DNA of 64,000 nucleotides from Zavarzinia marina (GCF_021568905.1 NZ_JAKGSB010000009.1:1-64000), one strand, 5' to 3'. Positions 27,078 to 36,446 are shown, numbered from the stretch's first letter. Made by a program: numbers and translations. The notes: generated by a model not told the origin, from the letters alone.

Positions 27078-30000
27078 CAGTTGATCTCCAATGTGACGGT
27101 GCGCGGGAAGCCGCGGCCCGCGACGGCGCTGATCTGGAAGACGGCGACGGTCAGGGACGACGGGACCACACCGAAGTCGGCGAGGATGTCGGCATTGGCG
27201 TAGACGACGTTCGGGCTCGTCGCGGTGAGCGTCCGCTTCACCGCGCCGCCAGGGGCGGAGAGGATGTCGACCTCGTAGGCCTCGGAGGTCTCGCCGAGCG
27301 GCACGAGGCCGGTGTCGTCCTTCAGCTCGCCGCCGATCCGCGTCCGCCGGACCCATGAAAGGCTGATGTTGGCCGGACTGCCGGTCAGAGCCGCCTGCAC
27401 GTTCCAGGGCGCGTAGGGCTTGAGGTCTCGGCCGGTGTGGCTGGCGACCAACGTTTCCGCATCCTCGAAGATCGTGCCGAAGCCGACCGCTCTCCAGGAC
27501 CGGGGGAGACCGAGATCGCCGAGCGAGGTGACCATGGTCTCGACATCGTCGGGGTCGAGGAGGACAAACAACTCGCCGGCCTCGTGCCCCTCCACGAAGA
27601 CATCGGTGCCACGTCGGCCCCGCAGAAGCCCGGACAGGGTGTAGGAGCCGTCCGGGTTCAGCGCCACGTCGCGGAACTGGATGATCTCGGGCTCGCCGTT
27701 GGCTTTGAGGACAAGGGCCGCGTTGGCGCCGCTGAGCATCGAGTCCTGTGTGACGCTCTCAAGCCGTTCGCCGCCGGTGGTCATGAACACCGTCAGGCTG
27801 TTCGTCTCATCGGTCGCGAACGGAGACGTCGGACTGCCGAGCGGGTTCGCCGTGGCGCCCCAAGCCACCTCGCTCAGGGATCGCCCGACCTGTGCCCAAG
27901 CCGTTCCGTCGGCGCTGCGGTAGAGAGATGCGCCGGGCCAGCCCGGGCCACCGAAGCCGCCCATGAGGTAATAGATCCTCGACCCCGACCCGCCGGTGTC
28001 ATCGGTGTCGCGCAGCAGCGGAAGATCCGGCAGGATCAGCCGCGTGGCGGCCTGACTGCCGACGATTTGGACCGGTTTGCCCGAGCCGCCATCGGCAGCC
28101 ACGTTGGAGACGTAGGTGGCGGCAGCCTCAGAAACCCCTTTCACCGCGAGCGAGAAATCGGCCCCGACATCGAGACGGGTGATGCGGGTCCGGAAGGTCG
28201 AGCCCGAGGCAAAGACCACGTCCACGACATCGGTGGGATCGAGGCGCAGCCAGTCGGCCGGCAGCTCTGCTTCGTAGGCGCTGCGTTCGATCCAAGCACT
28301 GTAGAGCGTCTTGGCGGCGATCTGCTTGGCCGTCGTCGCGTCCAGCGCAAGGGCCAGCTCTACGCTGGACTGGTTGCGCGAATGCATGGTCGGCAGCGGC
28401 AGGGATGTGCGCTTTTCGCTCTGCGTGCCCTGCTGGTAGTCGGCGCCGCGATCCATGTAGACGACGCTGACCCGCTCGGGAAGCTCGACCTCCTGCGTGC
28501 GACGCTCACGCCAGCTCTCGCCTGTCCGCTCATCCAGCGGCAGCAGAAGATCCGCGTCGATGGTCGTGGCGGGCGGTCGTCCCCGCGTCCGAAACCGCAG
28601 GGCATCGTCGCTTTCCGCAGCGTCGAAGAAATAGGCCTGCGCAAGCGGCTCGATCGCGCCCCGCACGGTGGTCTGTCGCCCGATGACATAGCCGGGGACC
28701 GTCGCCCCGAGTTCGGCGACGTCGATATCGGACAGACCAAGGCCGGCACGGGCGCAAAGGTCGGAGACGATGCCGGAGAGAGTCTCTCCACCGCCACCGC
28801 CGCGATTGAGGAAGAGTTTCGCCCAGCCCTGGCTGCCGCGAACCAGATGCGTGTCGGTGACGGCATCGTAGACCTGAGCGCCGCCTTCGCTGACGGCGCC
28901 CGGCCAGATCTCATTGAGAACGAGAGCTCCCGTGGCGGTGTCCAGCTGGATGACGCGCGTGGCCCGCATCAGCGTCCAACGCTGCCCGCGCAAGCGGCTC
29001 TGACCGTAGTAAGGCCCTTCGTAGTTGATCTGGATCGGAACGACCGTCTTCCAGACGATGCCGGTGTCGCTGCGCCATTTCAGCGTATAGATCGCGCCGG
29101 GTGATCCCCCGTTCGAGATGCGCGCCTGAAAGATGACGCTGTCGTCGGTCGTGTCGTAGGTGAGCCCGCCCGCGCTGCCGTAGAAGCCAGTGGCGCCGCT
29201 CTCGACATCCGATGGCGAGAAGGTGGCAACCTTCTCGAAGGTGACGCCGAGGGATTGGCCGGTGAGGCCGTCGTACCCTGCAAGCGCAGAGACCCGCAGC
29301 CGATAGAGGCCGAGGCTTCCATGGTTCGTGCTCGTCCCGCTGCCGAGGATCCAGCCATCCCCGAAGCCTTCTCCGACCGCACCACCAATGACGCCCCGAA
29401 CGCGAGGCTCCGTGACGCTCTGCCCGGCGCCCCAGACATAGCTCATGGTGTCGGCGCGGATGAGTCCGACATCGTCGAAGAGCGATCCGGTTAGAACGAA
29501 GTCGACGCGGCCAGAGGGGCCGTAGGCTGAAACCATCCCCATCCACGTCGTGGCGACGAACCGCAGGGTCGAATTGGTCAGGCCGTTGCTGGTGGAGCCG
29601 AAGCGACCGACCTCCTTGATGGCATTCGGTTCGATGCGCAGGATCGGGCGTGAGTTGCTCGATCCGGTCACGACATAGAGGTGACCGTCTTCACCGCAGA
29701 ACAACGTGCTCGGGAAGTTGTTCGGCGCGACGGCCGTGATGTCCGTCATCCGCGCCTGGCGGTCCTCCTTCATGGTCCGGAGGCTGAAGCGGCGGATCCC
29801 TGCCTCGGCGGCGTTGACGTCGCTGTCCAGGAAGTATCCGTATCCGCGCCGCCAATCGACGGCCAGGTCGTCGATCTGGTAGGTCCCGAAATATCCGCCT
29901 TCGCCCGTCGTGATGAAATCGAGCAGCTGGTAAGGCTGCTGCGCCGCCCGCTGGTAGGTGATCTCGGCAGTGATGTTGGGGATGCGGTTGCCAAAGTCCG

Positions 30001-30580
30001 CGAGCGCCAGGTCTTCGAAGACGATGGTGGCAAGACCCCGATGGGCGGGCGCACGGCCTGCGCCGACGTGCGTTTCGATCAGCGGATCGGCCAGCTGATC
30101 CTCCGTCCCCGAATGGAAACGGAACTTGAGATCGGGTTTGGCAACGTCGGGGCTCGCGCCGGTCTTGTCGTAGATGAGTTTGCCGTCCGCCCAGACCCGA
30201 AGCACGTCCTCGGCCGGCCCTTCGCCGAAGCTGAGCGCGAAGGACGCGAAGTAGGAATACGTGACCGAGGTCTGGGTGGCTCCGCCGCCGCCCTTGCCGC
30301 CCGAGCGGGTCCGGGTGACGTTCTGCTGCTCACGGATGCCGGAGGACCAGATCATGTTGCCGGCCATGCGCAAGGTGCCGTAGCCGATGGCGATCGATGC
30401 GCCATAGGCGGACGAGGAAACGGTCAGGTCGCCGAGTCGGGGGCCTTCGGTGGTGACGTTCTGCCCCTTGGCGGGAAACAAGAGGCTGCCGACCACCGAG
30501 CCGACGAGCCAGCCGGCTTGCCAGCCGAGGCCGACCGCGGAGCCGAGCGCGGCTCCGCCCACTGCCACGAGGATGGCCAT
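27077..30580 (-). CDS. Large tail-tip / baseplate hub protein (GTA gp15-like)
   Basis: A 1167-residue protein. It starts with a hydrophobic Gly-rich segment (VGGAALGSAVGLGWQAGWLV) and the conserved block TVSSSAYGASIAIGYGTLRM found in tail hub proteins. Then comes a beta-rich region; residues about 620-800 match the phage-tail_3 type hub (ELPERVSVVYMDRGADYQQG). The last part contains repeated Fn3-like beta strands. It forms the tail-tip hub that binds the fibre proteins, comparable to lambda gpJ. Residues 250-560 contain a beta-propeller-like insert with repeated GxxG/xxDGxxY patterns, which is unusual relative to the GTA homologue. Confidence 0.82.
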   Translation of the reverse strand: MAILVAVGGAALGSAVGLGWQAGWLVGSVVGSLLFPAKGQNVTTEGPRLGDLTVSSSAYGASIAIGYGTLRMAGNMIWSSGIREQQNVTRTRSGGKGGGGATQTSVTYSYFASFALSFGEGPAEDVLRVWADGKLIYDKTGASPDVAKPDLKFRFHSGTEDQLADPLIETHVGAGRAPAHRGLATIVFEDLALADFGNRIPNITAEITYQRAAQQPYQLLDFITTGEGGYFGTYQIDDLAVDWRRGYGYFLDSDVNAAEAGIRRFSLRTMKEDRQARMTDITAVAPNNFPSTLFCGEDGHLYVVTGSSNSRPILRIEPNAIKEVGRFGSTSNGLTNSTLRFVATTWMGMVSAYGPSGRVDFVLTGSLFDDVGLIRADTMSYVWGAGQSVTEPRVRGVIGGAVGEGFGDGWILGSGTSTNHGSLGLYRLRVSALAGYDGLTGQSLGVTFEKVATFSPSDVESGATGFYGSAGGLTYDTTDDSVIFQARISNGGSPGAIYTLKWRSDTGIVWKTVVPIQINYEGPYYGQSRLRGQRWTLMRATRVIQLDTATGALVLNEIWPGAVSEGGAQVYDAVTDTHLVRGSQGWAKLFLNRGGGGGETLSGIVSDLCARAGLGLSDIDVAELGATVPGYVIGRQTTVRGAIEPLAQAYFFDAAESDDALRFRTRGRPPATTIDADLLLPLDERTGESWRERRTQEVELPERVSVVYMDRGADYQQGTQSEKRTSLPLPTMHSRNQSSVELALALDATTAKQIAAKTLYSAWIERSAYEAELPADWLRLDPTDVVDVVFASGSTFRTRITRLDVGADFSLAVKGVSEAAATYVSNVAADGGSGKPVQIVGSQAATRLILPDLPLLRDTDDTGGSGSRIYYLMGGFGGPGWPGASLYRSADGTAWAQVGRSLSEVAWGATANPLGSPTSPFATDETNSLTVFMTTGGERLESVTQDSMLSGANAALVLKANGEPEIIQFRDVALNPDGSYTLSGLLRGRRGTDVFVEGHEAGELFVLLDPDDVETMVTSLGDLGLPRSWRAVGFGTIFEDAETLVASHTGRDLKPYAPWNVQAALTGSPANISLSWVRRTRIGGELKDDTGLVPLGETSEAYEVDILSAPGGAVKRTLTATSPNVVYANADILADFGVVPSSLTVAVFQISAVAGRGFPRTVTLEIN

Positions 30581-30583
30581 TGA

Positions 30584-30627
30584 GCGTTCTCAGCAAAAGT
30601 GGGGACCGGTTTCGCGTCCGAGAACGC
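30584..30627. repeat. 44-bp palindrome-ended element resembling Rhizobiales intergenic repeats
   Basis: A 44-bp segment between two tail genes, bounded by the perfect inverted repeat GCGTTCTC and GAGAACGC. Its core (AAAAGTGGGGACCGGTTT) resembles a short intergenic repeat seen in many Hyphomicrobiales genomes. It fills nearly the whole 66-base gap between the tail-tip and NlpC/P60 genes. The resemblance is from memory. Confidence 0.5.
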
Positions 30628-30646
30628 GACACACAAAGTCCCGAGG

Positions 30647-31111
30647 TCAGGATCCGGGAGAGCGAAAGCGAAATGCGAACTTGATCTTGGCCAGCCATTC
30701 GCCGGCATAGGGTTCCTCGATCACCCGCCTGCGCGTCGCGTGCGCGTGCAGGAGATGCGGCCGTTCGAGCCTCTCCGTCAGAAAGCCGCAGTGGCAGGGA
30801 TAAGCCTGATCGGCGAAGACGAGGACGTCGCCGGGCCGCGCTTGCGTGACGGCGACACCGTCCATGTGCGCGCGAAAGTGCTCGACGAAGCCCTGTCCCT
30901 GCGCGCGGCGCCCATAGGCCGTGCTGTCGTGGTCGGCGAGTTCGAGCGCCCGCGCCACCAGCACCACGAGCCCTGCGCAATCGACACCGGCGCGGCTGCG
31001 TCCCTGGTGCCGCCAGGGAACACCCAGCCAGGTCCGGGCCTCGGCGACGATCACATCGGCCAGATCCGCGCTCGCGCTGGCGGATGCTGATGGTGGGCGG
31101 TCAGCGTGCAT
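30647..31111 (-). CDS. NlpC/P60 peptidoglycan hydrolase of the tail tip
   Basis: A 154-residue protein with the NlpC/P60 catalytic Cys45 in RAGVDCAGLV, and candidate His residues in CHCGFL (107) and HLLHAHAT (122/124). The N-terminal 18 residues are Ser/Ala-rich. Such enzymes sit on the tail tip and open peptidoglycan during DNA entry; the order NlpC - hub - fibre is the standard GTA-like layout. It overlaps the preceding DUF2163 stop by 11 bases. Confidence 0.85.
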   Translation of the reverse strand: MHADRPPSASASASADLADVIVAEARTWLGVPWRHQGRSRAGVDCAGLVVLVARALELADHDSTAYGRRAQGQGFVEHFRAHMDGVAVTQARPGDVLVFADQAYPCHCGFLTERLERPHLLHAHATRRRVIEEPYAGEWLAKIKFAFRFRSPGS

Positions 31112-32678
31112 CGGGATAACTCATCATGGCGTCCTGGCCCGGCACGTAGGGTTCGCCGCGAAAGTTCAGGACGTTGGCGAACCGGTCGATACAGGTGTCG
31201 AGCCGCTTGTCGCAGCCGGGATGAACGCGGAAGGCGTCGCCGGGCTCGATCGCGTATCCCATCGGCAGGAAAAGCTCGAGCTGCCCGTTGCCTTGGGTCC
31301 AGCCTTTGACCTCGATGGAGCGACCGGCATTGGCGCCGGTCTCCCAGGTCAGCACACCGCCAGCAAACCAGTCATCAACCGCTCGTGGTTCATCGAGCGT
31401 GGCGTTGAAGACGGCCCGGTCGATGACTGTGGTCACGATGCCCGACCGGCTCCAGGCTTCCTCGGCCTCGAAGACCGCACCGCCATCGGTGGTTTGCGCG
31501 CCGACAGTGGTGTCGAAAATCGGTGGCTCGGCCGCGGTCGTTCCGGCGGTCACGCAGCGATAGACGCGGTTCTCGTATGCGGCAGAAGTCAGGGTTTGCG
31601 TTTCCTGATCCACCAGCAAGCCACAGCTGATGTCATCGAAGTAGCCATCGTTGTTCGATCCAGCCGCCCGCTCGGAACGCAGACGCAGGCGGATGGATCG
31701 GGTATTTGCTGGCACATCGGCAATATGGCTGCGCAGGATCCAGGAGGTGGGAGCCGCGAGTGTCCCAGCGGATGTGGAAAGAACCGCGCCCATGTCATCA
31801 AGGAAGATGAAATCCACCGCACCGGGATCGTTATTGCTGGCATAGGTCCTCTGCTGCCATTTGGCCTCCACTCTGACCAGGGCTGCATCAACGCTCTCAT
31901 GCAGCGCAATTGGAATGACGAGATCCTGGTGCATGCGAGCAAGCGCGTTGCTCGGACCACCGTAGAAATAGTAGCTGCCCGTGTAGGGGGTCGGGTCGCT
32001 GGAACGAACCGTGAAGCCACCGTCGGTAATCGTCCAGCCGTTGGTGTTGCCTGCCTCCGCGCCAGGATTGACGACAGAAAGCGCTATCGTCTCCGTCTCG
32101 GAAACATAGCCGGAGGCGGTTCTCACCCGCACCACGTCACCGACGGAGTACGCCGTCGATCGGGCGATTTCTGGCGGATTGACCGGCACCTTGCAGCGAT
32201 GATCTCCGAGATCGGCGCGGCATTCGGGGCTGTAGAGCTCGCCGATGCGTTGCTGCAGCGCTTGCGTCATGCCGCGCAGTTCGGTCCGGAAAATGCCCTG
32301 CTCGGTCAGCACGACCTCGCCGAACCAGCCGCGGCGCATCCGAAGAGCGCCCATGGCGGGATCCGCCCAGTTGACCAGGAAGATCCGTACCTCTGCCTGA
32401 TCGAAGAGACCCGCGCGCAGCTCCTCCTCGGTGATCGCCGCGCTGTCGAAGACGCCCTCGACGTCGAGATTGTCGACGCTCAGGCTCGCATCATTGGCGA
32501 TGGCCGTGCGCGAATAGCCGGAGCTCGCCTTATAGACGTTGCCCTCGAACGACAGATCCCGGTCGTGGTCGGTGAAGAAGAACTCCTTGCCGTCAACGCG
32601 AGAGATGCGCCAGCAGGTGGCGAGCGTCGTCACCGGTCCAGCGAGGTGCGCCGCGAGGGCTGCCGAAGTCGATTTCAT
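31101..32678 (-). CDS. DUF2163 family baseplate protein with inserted jelly-roll domain
   Basis: A 525-residue protein. The N-terminal 170 residues match DUF2163 (start MKSTSAALAAHLAGPVTTLA, with CRADLGDHRCKVPV), and the C-terminal 130 residues match the phage_BR0599/DUF2163 C-terminal half (ETGANAGRSIEVKGW, PGCDKRLDTCIDRF). Between them, residues about 200-370 form a beta-sandwich-like insert (SYYFYGGPSNALARM, IRLRLRSERAAGSNNDGYFD) absent from the GTA homologue, which is about 300 residues. The start at 32678 overlaps the DUF2460 stop as ATGA. The insert looks like a carbohydrate-binding module, which could add host recognition; that is inference. Confidence 0.82.
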   Translation of the reverse strand: MKSTSAALAAHLAGPVTTLATCWRISRVDGKEFFFTDHDRDLSFEGNVYKASSGYSRTAIANDASLSVDNLDVEGVFDSAAITEEELRAGLFDQAEVRIFLVNWADPAMGALRMRRGWFGEVVLTEQGIFRTELRGMTQALQQRIGELYSPECRADLGDHRCKVPVNPPEIARSTAYSVGDVVRVRTASGYVSETETIALSVVNPGAEAGNTNGWTITDGGFTVRSSDPTPYTGSYYFYGGPSNALARMHQDLVIPIALHESVDAALVRVEAKWQQRTYASNNDPGAVDFIFLDDMGAVLSTSAGTLAAPTSWILRSHIADVPANTRSIRLRLRSERAAGSNNDGYFDDISCGLLVDQETQTLTSAAYENRVYRCVTAGTTAAEPPIFDTTVGAQTTDGGAVFEAEEAWSRSGIVTTVIDRAVFNATLDEPRAVDDWFAGGVLTWETGANAGRSIEVKGWTQGNGQLELFLPMGYAIEPGDAFRVHPGCDKRLDTCIDRFANVLNFRGEPYVPGQDAMMSYPDAR

Positions 32679-33277
32679 GGTCTGATCTCCAGCACCGGGA
32701 TCTGGCCCCAACTGCCGAGCTGATAGGTTTCGATCGTGAGGTCCATCTGATCGCTGTCGAAGCGGACGGGCACGTCGAACTCGAAGTCCGCCGTCACTTG
32801 AACGGCGGATGCTGGGGCGATGGTGAAGGTCACGAGCCCGGTCGCCGTGTTGACGCTCCAGCCAGAGACCGCCTCGGCGCCGTCGCGGTAGATCTTCACC
32901 GTTCCGGGAACGGGCTTGGTGATGACCCGGGTTTCGACCTCGCCACCGCTGGCGTAGGTCTTCACGAGCTGGAACGTCTTGGTCACGCCGTCGCCTTGCC
33001 CGATCAGCTGGGCCAGCGCCTGGTAGTCGGTCCAGTCCTTGAAGCGGAAGCCGTAGGCGCGTCCGCGTCGCGCGCGAAAGAAGGCGATGAGGGCGGCCAC
33101 CTGATCGCGTTTCTTCAGGCCGTGCGCCACGTTCCATTTGCCCCGCGCGGCGGCCCAGTTCGCGTTGCGCCGCTCGTGTCCCGAAACCGTCGTCACCACG
33201 GTGGTCGAGTAGCCGGGGCCGCCGGACGCCCCGTAGGAGATGTCCGGCGGGAACTGAACTTCGTGAAAGCCGCTCAT
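32675..33277 (-). CDS. DUF2460 family tail/baseplate protein
   Basis: A 200-residue protein starting MSGFHEVQFPPDISYGASGG, with the family block RGRAYGFRFKDWTDY at residues 68-82. DUF2460 proteins form the distal tail protein level of GTA-like tails (gp12-type). Length and order (tape measure, DUF2460, DUF2163, NlpC, hub) are standard. Translationally coupled to DUF2163 by ATGA. Confidence 0.88.
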   Translation of the reverse strand: MSGFHEVQFPPDISYGASGGPGYSTTVVTTVSGHERRNANWAAARGKWNVAHGLKKRDQVAALIAFFRARRGRAYGFRFKDWTDYQALAQLIGQGDGVTKTFQLVKTYASGGEVETRVITKPVPGTVKIYRDGAEAVSGWSVNTATGLVTFTIAPASAVQVTADFEFDVPVRFDSDQMDLTIETYQLGSWGQIPVLEIRP

Positions 33278-33304
33278 CTGTCGATCCGTCAGAGATTGCC
33301 CAGT

Positions 33305-35776
33305 TCAGAGATTACGTCGGGCCCGCTCCATGGCGCGGGCGGCGTCGGCGGCGATCTGCCCCTGGGCGTAGCGAAAGCTGCCAGCATCCGGGGTGGAGAT
33401 GTTCATCACCACGTTGACCGGTGGACGGGTTTCTCGTGCGGCGCCGATGGCGGCGAGCTGAGCCCGCGACAGCACCATCTCACCGCGCTGCAGGATCGCG
33501 GGCACCTCGTCGGCACGAAGCCCCGCGAGACCGCCGTCGTGGAAGCGCGGCGCACCTGCAAAGGCGAGTGCCGAGACGAGCCGCTGCTGAGCGGGGCCAC
33601 CGGCGACGCCGCCTTGATGGAAGATGCCGGCAAACAGCCCGCCTCCGCTGCCGAACAAGCCGCCGAGCAGTCCTCCGTTGCCTCCGCCGAGTGCATTGGC
33701 CAGCGGCCCGAGGATCGCGGAACGAACCGCGATGCGGGTGATGTCAGCGAGGATGCTGTCGGCGAGCGCCTTGAAGTCGATCTTGCCGCCGGTCACGAAG
33801 CTGGCGATGGCGTCCTCGGCGCTGCGAAAGGCGCTGGTGAGAGCGCCGCCGAGACCCTTGCCCCAGTCCATCGCTTCGCTGGCATAGCGGGACAGCTCCT
33901 CGCGAACCGCCGCCCAGCCGGTTGCCGCCTGCGTGGCCGCCGTTGCCGCCGCCTCACCAGCGGCGCGGCTTGCTTCCGCGGCGCGTGCGGCGGAACCGGA
34001 CGAGCCTTCGCCATCTCCTGCGGCATCGCCTCCGGTGCCGCCGATGGCTGCGAAGGCTTCATCGAGACGCTCCGTCGCGCCGGCCGCATTGTCGATTTCA
34101 GTATTCGCGCCCGCCATGGCCTCCCGGAGCGCCGCGATGGACGCGAGGGGCGCGCCTGCCAGCTCTCCCAGCGCCGTCGCCGTCTCTCGTGCACTGTCGG
34201 CGGCAGCGCGCGCATCCTCGGCGAAAGCCGAGAGCCCGAATTCCGGCGTCGCGAAAGTATCGGTCTCGAACGCGGCGGCGAAGGCATCACGCGCTGCATT
34301 GCCAGCCCGGCTCGCGGCGCCCGCAAACTCGTTCTCGATCCGGCCGAGATCGACGTCCGGCACCAGTTCGATGGCCCGCTCGATGCCGATCGCCGCCAGA
34401 CCCGCATTGACGCCTTCGAGGAGCGCGTTGATGCCGTCGACCGCGCCGTTCAGCATCGACTCCAGCCCGGCGATCAGCGCGTTCGCCGCCTGGATCGTCA
34501 GATCGCCGATCGCCCGAGGCAGGTTGCTCCAGATGACGACCATCGCATCGAAAGCGCCCTGAAACGTTCCGATGGTGCGATTGCCGAAGGTGACGACGGC
34601 CTCGAGTGACGCCTGCAGCGCGTCGGCGATGCTCGCTTGAATGCCGCTCCAGGCGGCGTCGATGCGCGCTTTCAGGACGCCGGCCAGCAGACCGATCCTG
34701 TCCCAGACCTCGGCTGCCACGTCACCCAGCAGGCCGAGCGCAGCGCCGAAGCCGCCGGTCGCCTGCACCAGCCGACCGAACTGGTAGATCAGCTCACCCG
34801 CCGCCACGGTGAGCGCGCCGATGCCGGTTCGGATCAATGCGCCGCGTAGCAGCGTGAGCGCACCCGACAGGCTGAAGGTCGCGACACGGGCGGCGACGAA
34901 CGCGGCAACCCAGCGTCCGGCCATGAAGCCGGCGAAGGCGATGCCGATGGCGGCGAGCCTTTCCAGATTGTCGGCAACAAGGATCAGGCCCTCGGCCACC
35001 ATGGACGAGGCGCCCGCCATCTGGTCCCAGGTTCCGACGAGTTGCAGCGCGGCATTGCCAATCAGCGTGAAGGCATCGCCGATGGTCGCCGGCATCGAGT
35101 CCGCTTCCTCGCGCAGCCGCTCGAGATTGCCGATCAGCGCCGTGCGGATGACATCGCCGGTGATAGCGCCCTGCTGACCGAGGGTGCGCAAACCTGAGAC
35201 GGTGGTGCCGAGTTCGGCGGCCAGCAATTCTGCGAGCCGGCCGCCGCTCTGGATCACGGTGTTGAGGTTGTCTCCGCTGAGCGTGCCGAGGGCCATGGCC
35301 TTGGAGAGCGCGTTCTGCACCGAAGCCGCGCGCTCGGCCCGCGCGCCCGAGACGACCATGGCGTTGTTCAGCGCCTCGGTGAAATCCAGCGATTCACGTG
35401 TGGTCAGACCGAGTTCACGCAATGCAGTGGCGTTGGCGAGCCAGGATTCCGCCGTCTGCTCCAGGTTCGAGTAGGTTCGGCGCGCCATTTCGGCGAGCCG
35501 TTGCATGACTGCGGCACCCGTCTCTTGCGCCCCCGTCGCCAGAACCACCCGCGAGCGCAGTTCACTCCAACTGTCGGCATAGGCAACGATCTGGCGAATG
35601 CTGAGCACACCGCCCAGAACACCGGCGATGCGGGCAAGGGCAGCATTGGTGACATCGACTTCCCGGCGGATCTTGCGAAAGCTCTGCGCTCCGGCCTCGC
35701 CGATACCGGCGATCTCCGCCTGGACCTGGCGCCCCCCGACCACGGCAAGGCGAACGGAGACGCGTTTCTCAGCCAT
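33305..35776 (-). CDS. Tail tape measure protein
   Basis: An 823-residue, Ala-rich, mostly helical protein starting MAEKRVSVRLAVVGGRQVQA. Residues 60-260 carry the tape-measure domain (EALNNAMVVSGARAERAASV, ALSKAMALGTLSGDNLNTVI). Hydrophobic stretches follow around 280-340. The C-terminus holds Gly-rich segments (GGGNGGLLGGLFGSGGGLFA). It sets tail length and is threaded in the tube; roughly 1.5 Angstrom per residue predicts a tail of about 120 nm. Its start overlaps the stop of the -1 frame tail chaperone extension. Confidence 0.9.
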   Translation of the reverse strand: MAEKRVSVRLAVVGGRQVQAEIAGIGEAGAQSFRKIRREVDVTNAALARIAGVLGGVLSIRQIVAYADSWSELRSRVVLATGAQETGAAVMQRLAEMARRTYSNLEQTAESWLANATALRELGLTTRESLDFTEALNNAMVVSGARAERAASVQNALSKAMALGTLSGDNLNTVIQSGGRLAELLAAELGTTVSGLRTLGQQGAITGDVIRTALIGNLERLREEADSMPATIGDAFTLIGNAALQLVGTWDQMAGASSMVAEGLILVADNLERLAAIGIAFAGFMAGRWVAAFVAARVATFSLSGALTLLRGALIRTGIGALTVAAGELIYQFGRLVQATGGFGAALGLLGDVAAEVWDRIGLLAGVLKARIDAAWSGIQASIADALQASLEAVVTFGNRTIGTFQGAFDAMVVIWSNLPRAIGDLTIQAANALIAGLESMLNGAVDGINALLEGVNAGLAAIGIERAIELVPDVDLGRIENEFAGAASRAGNAARDAFAAAFETDTFATPEFGLSAFAEDARAAADSARETATALGELAGAPLASIAALREAMAGANTEIDNAAGATERLDEAFAAIGGTGGDAAGDGEGSSGSAARAAEASRAAGEAAATAATQAATGWAAVREELSRYASEAMDWGKGLGGALTSAFRSAEDAIASFVTGGKIDFKALADSILADITRIAVRSAILGPLANALGGGNGGLLGGLFGSGGGLFAGIFHQGGVAGGPAQQRLVSALAFAGAPRFHDGGLAGLRADEVPAILQRGEMVLSRAQLAAIGAARETRPPVNVVMNISTPDAGSFRYAQGQIAADAARAMERARRNL

Positions 35777-36092
35777 CTTGATCAGTCCTGATTTGCGCGT
35801 TCAGTCCGCGGACCATCATGCCCTCTACCTCGGGCAGCAGTTCCGCGCAGACGAGGGTGTCCACTCCAAGCGCCTGCGCGCAGGCGAGAGCGGCCGTCAT
35901 GTCGAGGCCGAGGATCGCACCAGGGACGGCGCGCAGCTGCCCCGTGAGCCTTTTGGCGAGTTCCCAGACCTGCCAGCCTTCGACTGTCTGCGGACGGTTC
36001 AGGACGACGGGACATTCGCCGCAAGTGCCGCGGCAGGATCGGCAATACTGGGCGCCCCCGCTGAAATGCCATTCGGCGAGGGCGCGGAGCCG
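35769..36092 (-). CDS. Tail assembly chaperone extension made by -1 frameshifting (DUF7697-like)
   Basis: A start-less frame of 107 codons that begins just after the A AAA AAC heptamer and runs leftward to 35769. It reads RLRALAEWHFSGGAQYCRSC, then RGTCGECPVVLNRPQTVEGW and later AVPGAILGLDMTAALACAQ. The first part has a Cys cluster (YCRSCRGTCGEC) that resembles a zinc ribbon and is typical of DUF7697-like phage tail proteins (name recalled). No ATG, GTG or TTG precedes the cluster for at least 25 codons upstream of the heptamer in this frame, so it is best made as a fusion with the 36436 gene, about 222 residues in total, like lambda gpG-T. Confidence 0.8.
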   Translation of the reverse strand, partial: RLRALAEWHFSGGAQYCRSCRGTCGECPVVLNRPQTVEGWQVWELAKRLTGQLRAVPGAILGLDMTAALACAQALGVDTLVCAELLPEVEGMMVRGLNAQIRTDQDG

Positions 36093-36436
36093 TTTTTTTC
36101 CGCTTCCAGCAACAAGCCCTTCGATACGTAGCGGAGCTGGAAGGCCTCGAAGATCGGCAGGATGTCCAGCAGCGCGTCGATGCCTTCCGGTGTGACGGGC
36201 ACCGGATTACCTTCGGCGTCGCCCACCCCTTCCCATTCCAAGACGACCAGCCGCGCCAGGGCCTTGGCCATGGTGACCGCGATGGTCTCGTTCGACGCGC
36301 CTTCGGGCAAGGCAGCCACCGCCGGATCACTGCGGGCGGCGGCCATGAGCGAGGTGGTCAGGGGAGCGACGCGCACGCGCACGTCATGTCCGAGGTCGAG
36401 CCAGATCGGCTCGCGCGACAGGTTCAGGCGGATCAT
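35999..36436 (-). CDS. Tail assembly chaperone (G-like)
   Basis: A 145-residue protein starting MIRLNLSREPIWLDLGHDVR, matching the phage tail assembly chaperone layout (N-terminal beta, then helix-rich). It is encoded between the tail tube and tape measure genes, exactly where lambda G/GT lies. Most ribosomes make this short form; the rest slip at 36092-36098. The last 30 residues are low complexity (SAPSPNGISAGAPS). The chaperone coats the tape measure during tail assembly. Confidence 0.82.
   Translation of the reverse strand: MIRLNLSREPIWLDLGHDVRVRVAPLTTSLMAAARSDPAVAALPEGASNETIAVTMAKALARLVVLEWEGVGDAEGNPVPVTPEGIDALLDILPIFEAFQLRYVSKGLLLEAEKNGSAPSPNGISAGAPSIADPAAALAANVPSS
36092..36098 (-). 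promoter_or_regulatory. Slippery heptamer A AAA AAC (programmed -1 ribosomal frameshift)
   Basis: On the minus strand the zero-frame codons are GAA AAA AAC (113-115 of the chaperone). The last A of GAA plus AAA AAC is the canonical -1 slippery heptamer. A slip of one base moves the ribosome into the open frame that ends at 35769. It is the only run of seven As here. Confidence 0.85.
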
Positions 36437-36446
36437 GGGATTGGCC

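Noticed and set aside
27437-29104. 555-codon plus-strand frame across the tail hub gene
   Set aside because: No protein-like motifs and no ribosome-binding site; shadow.
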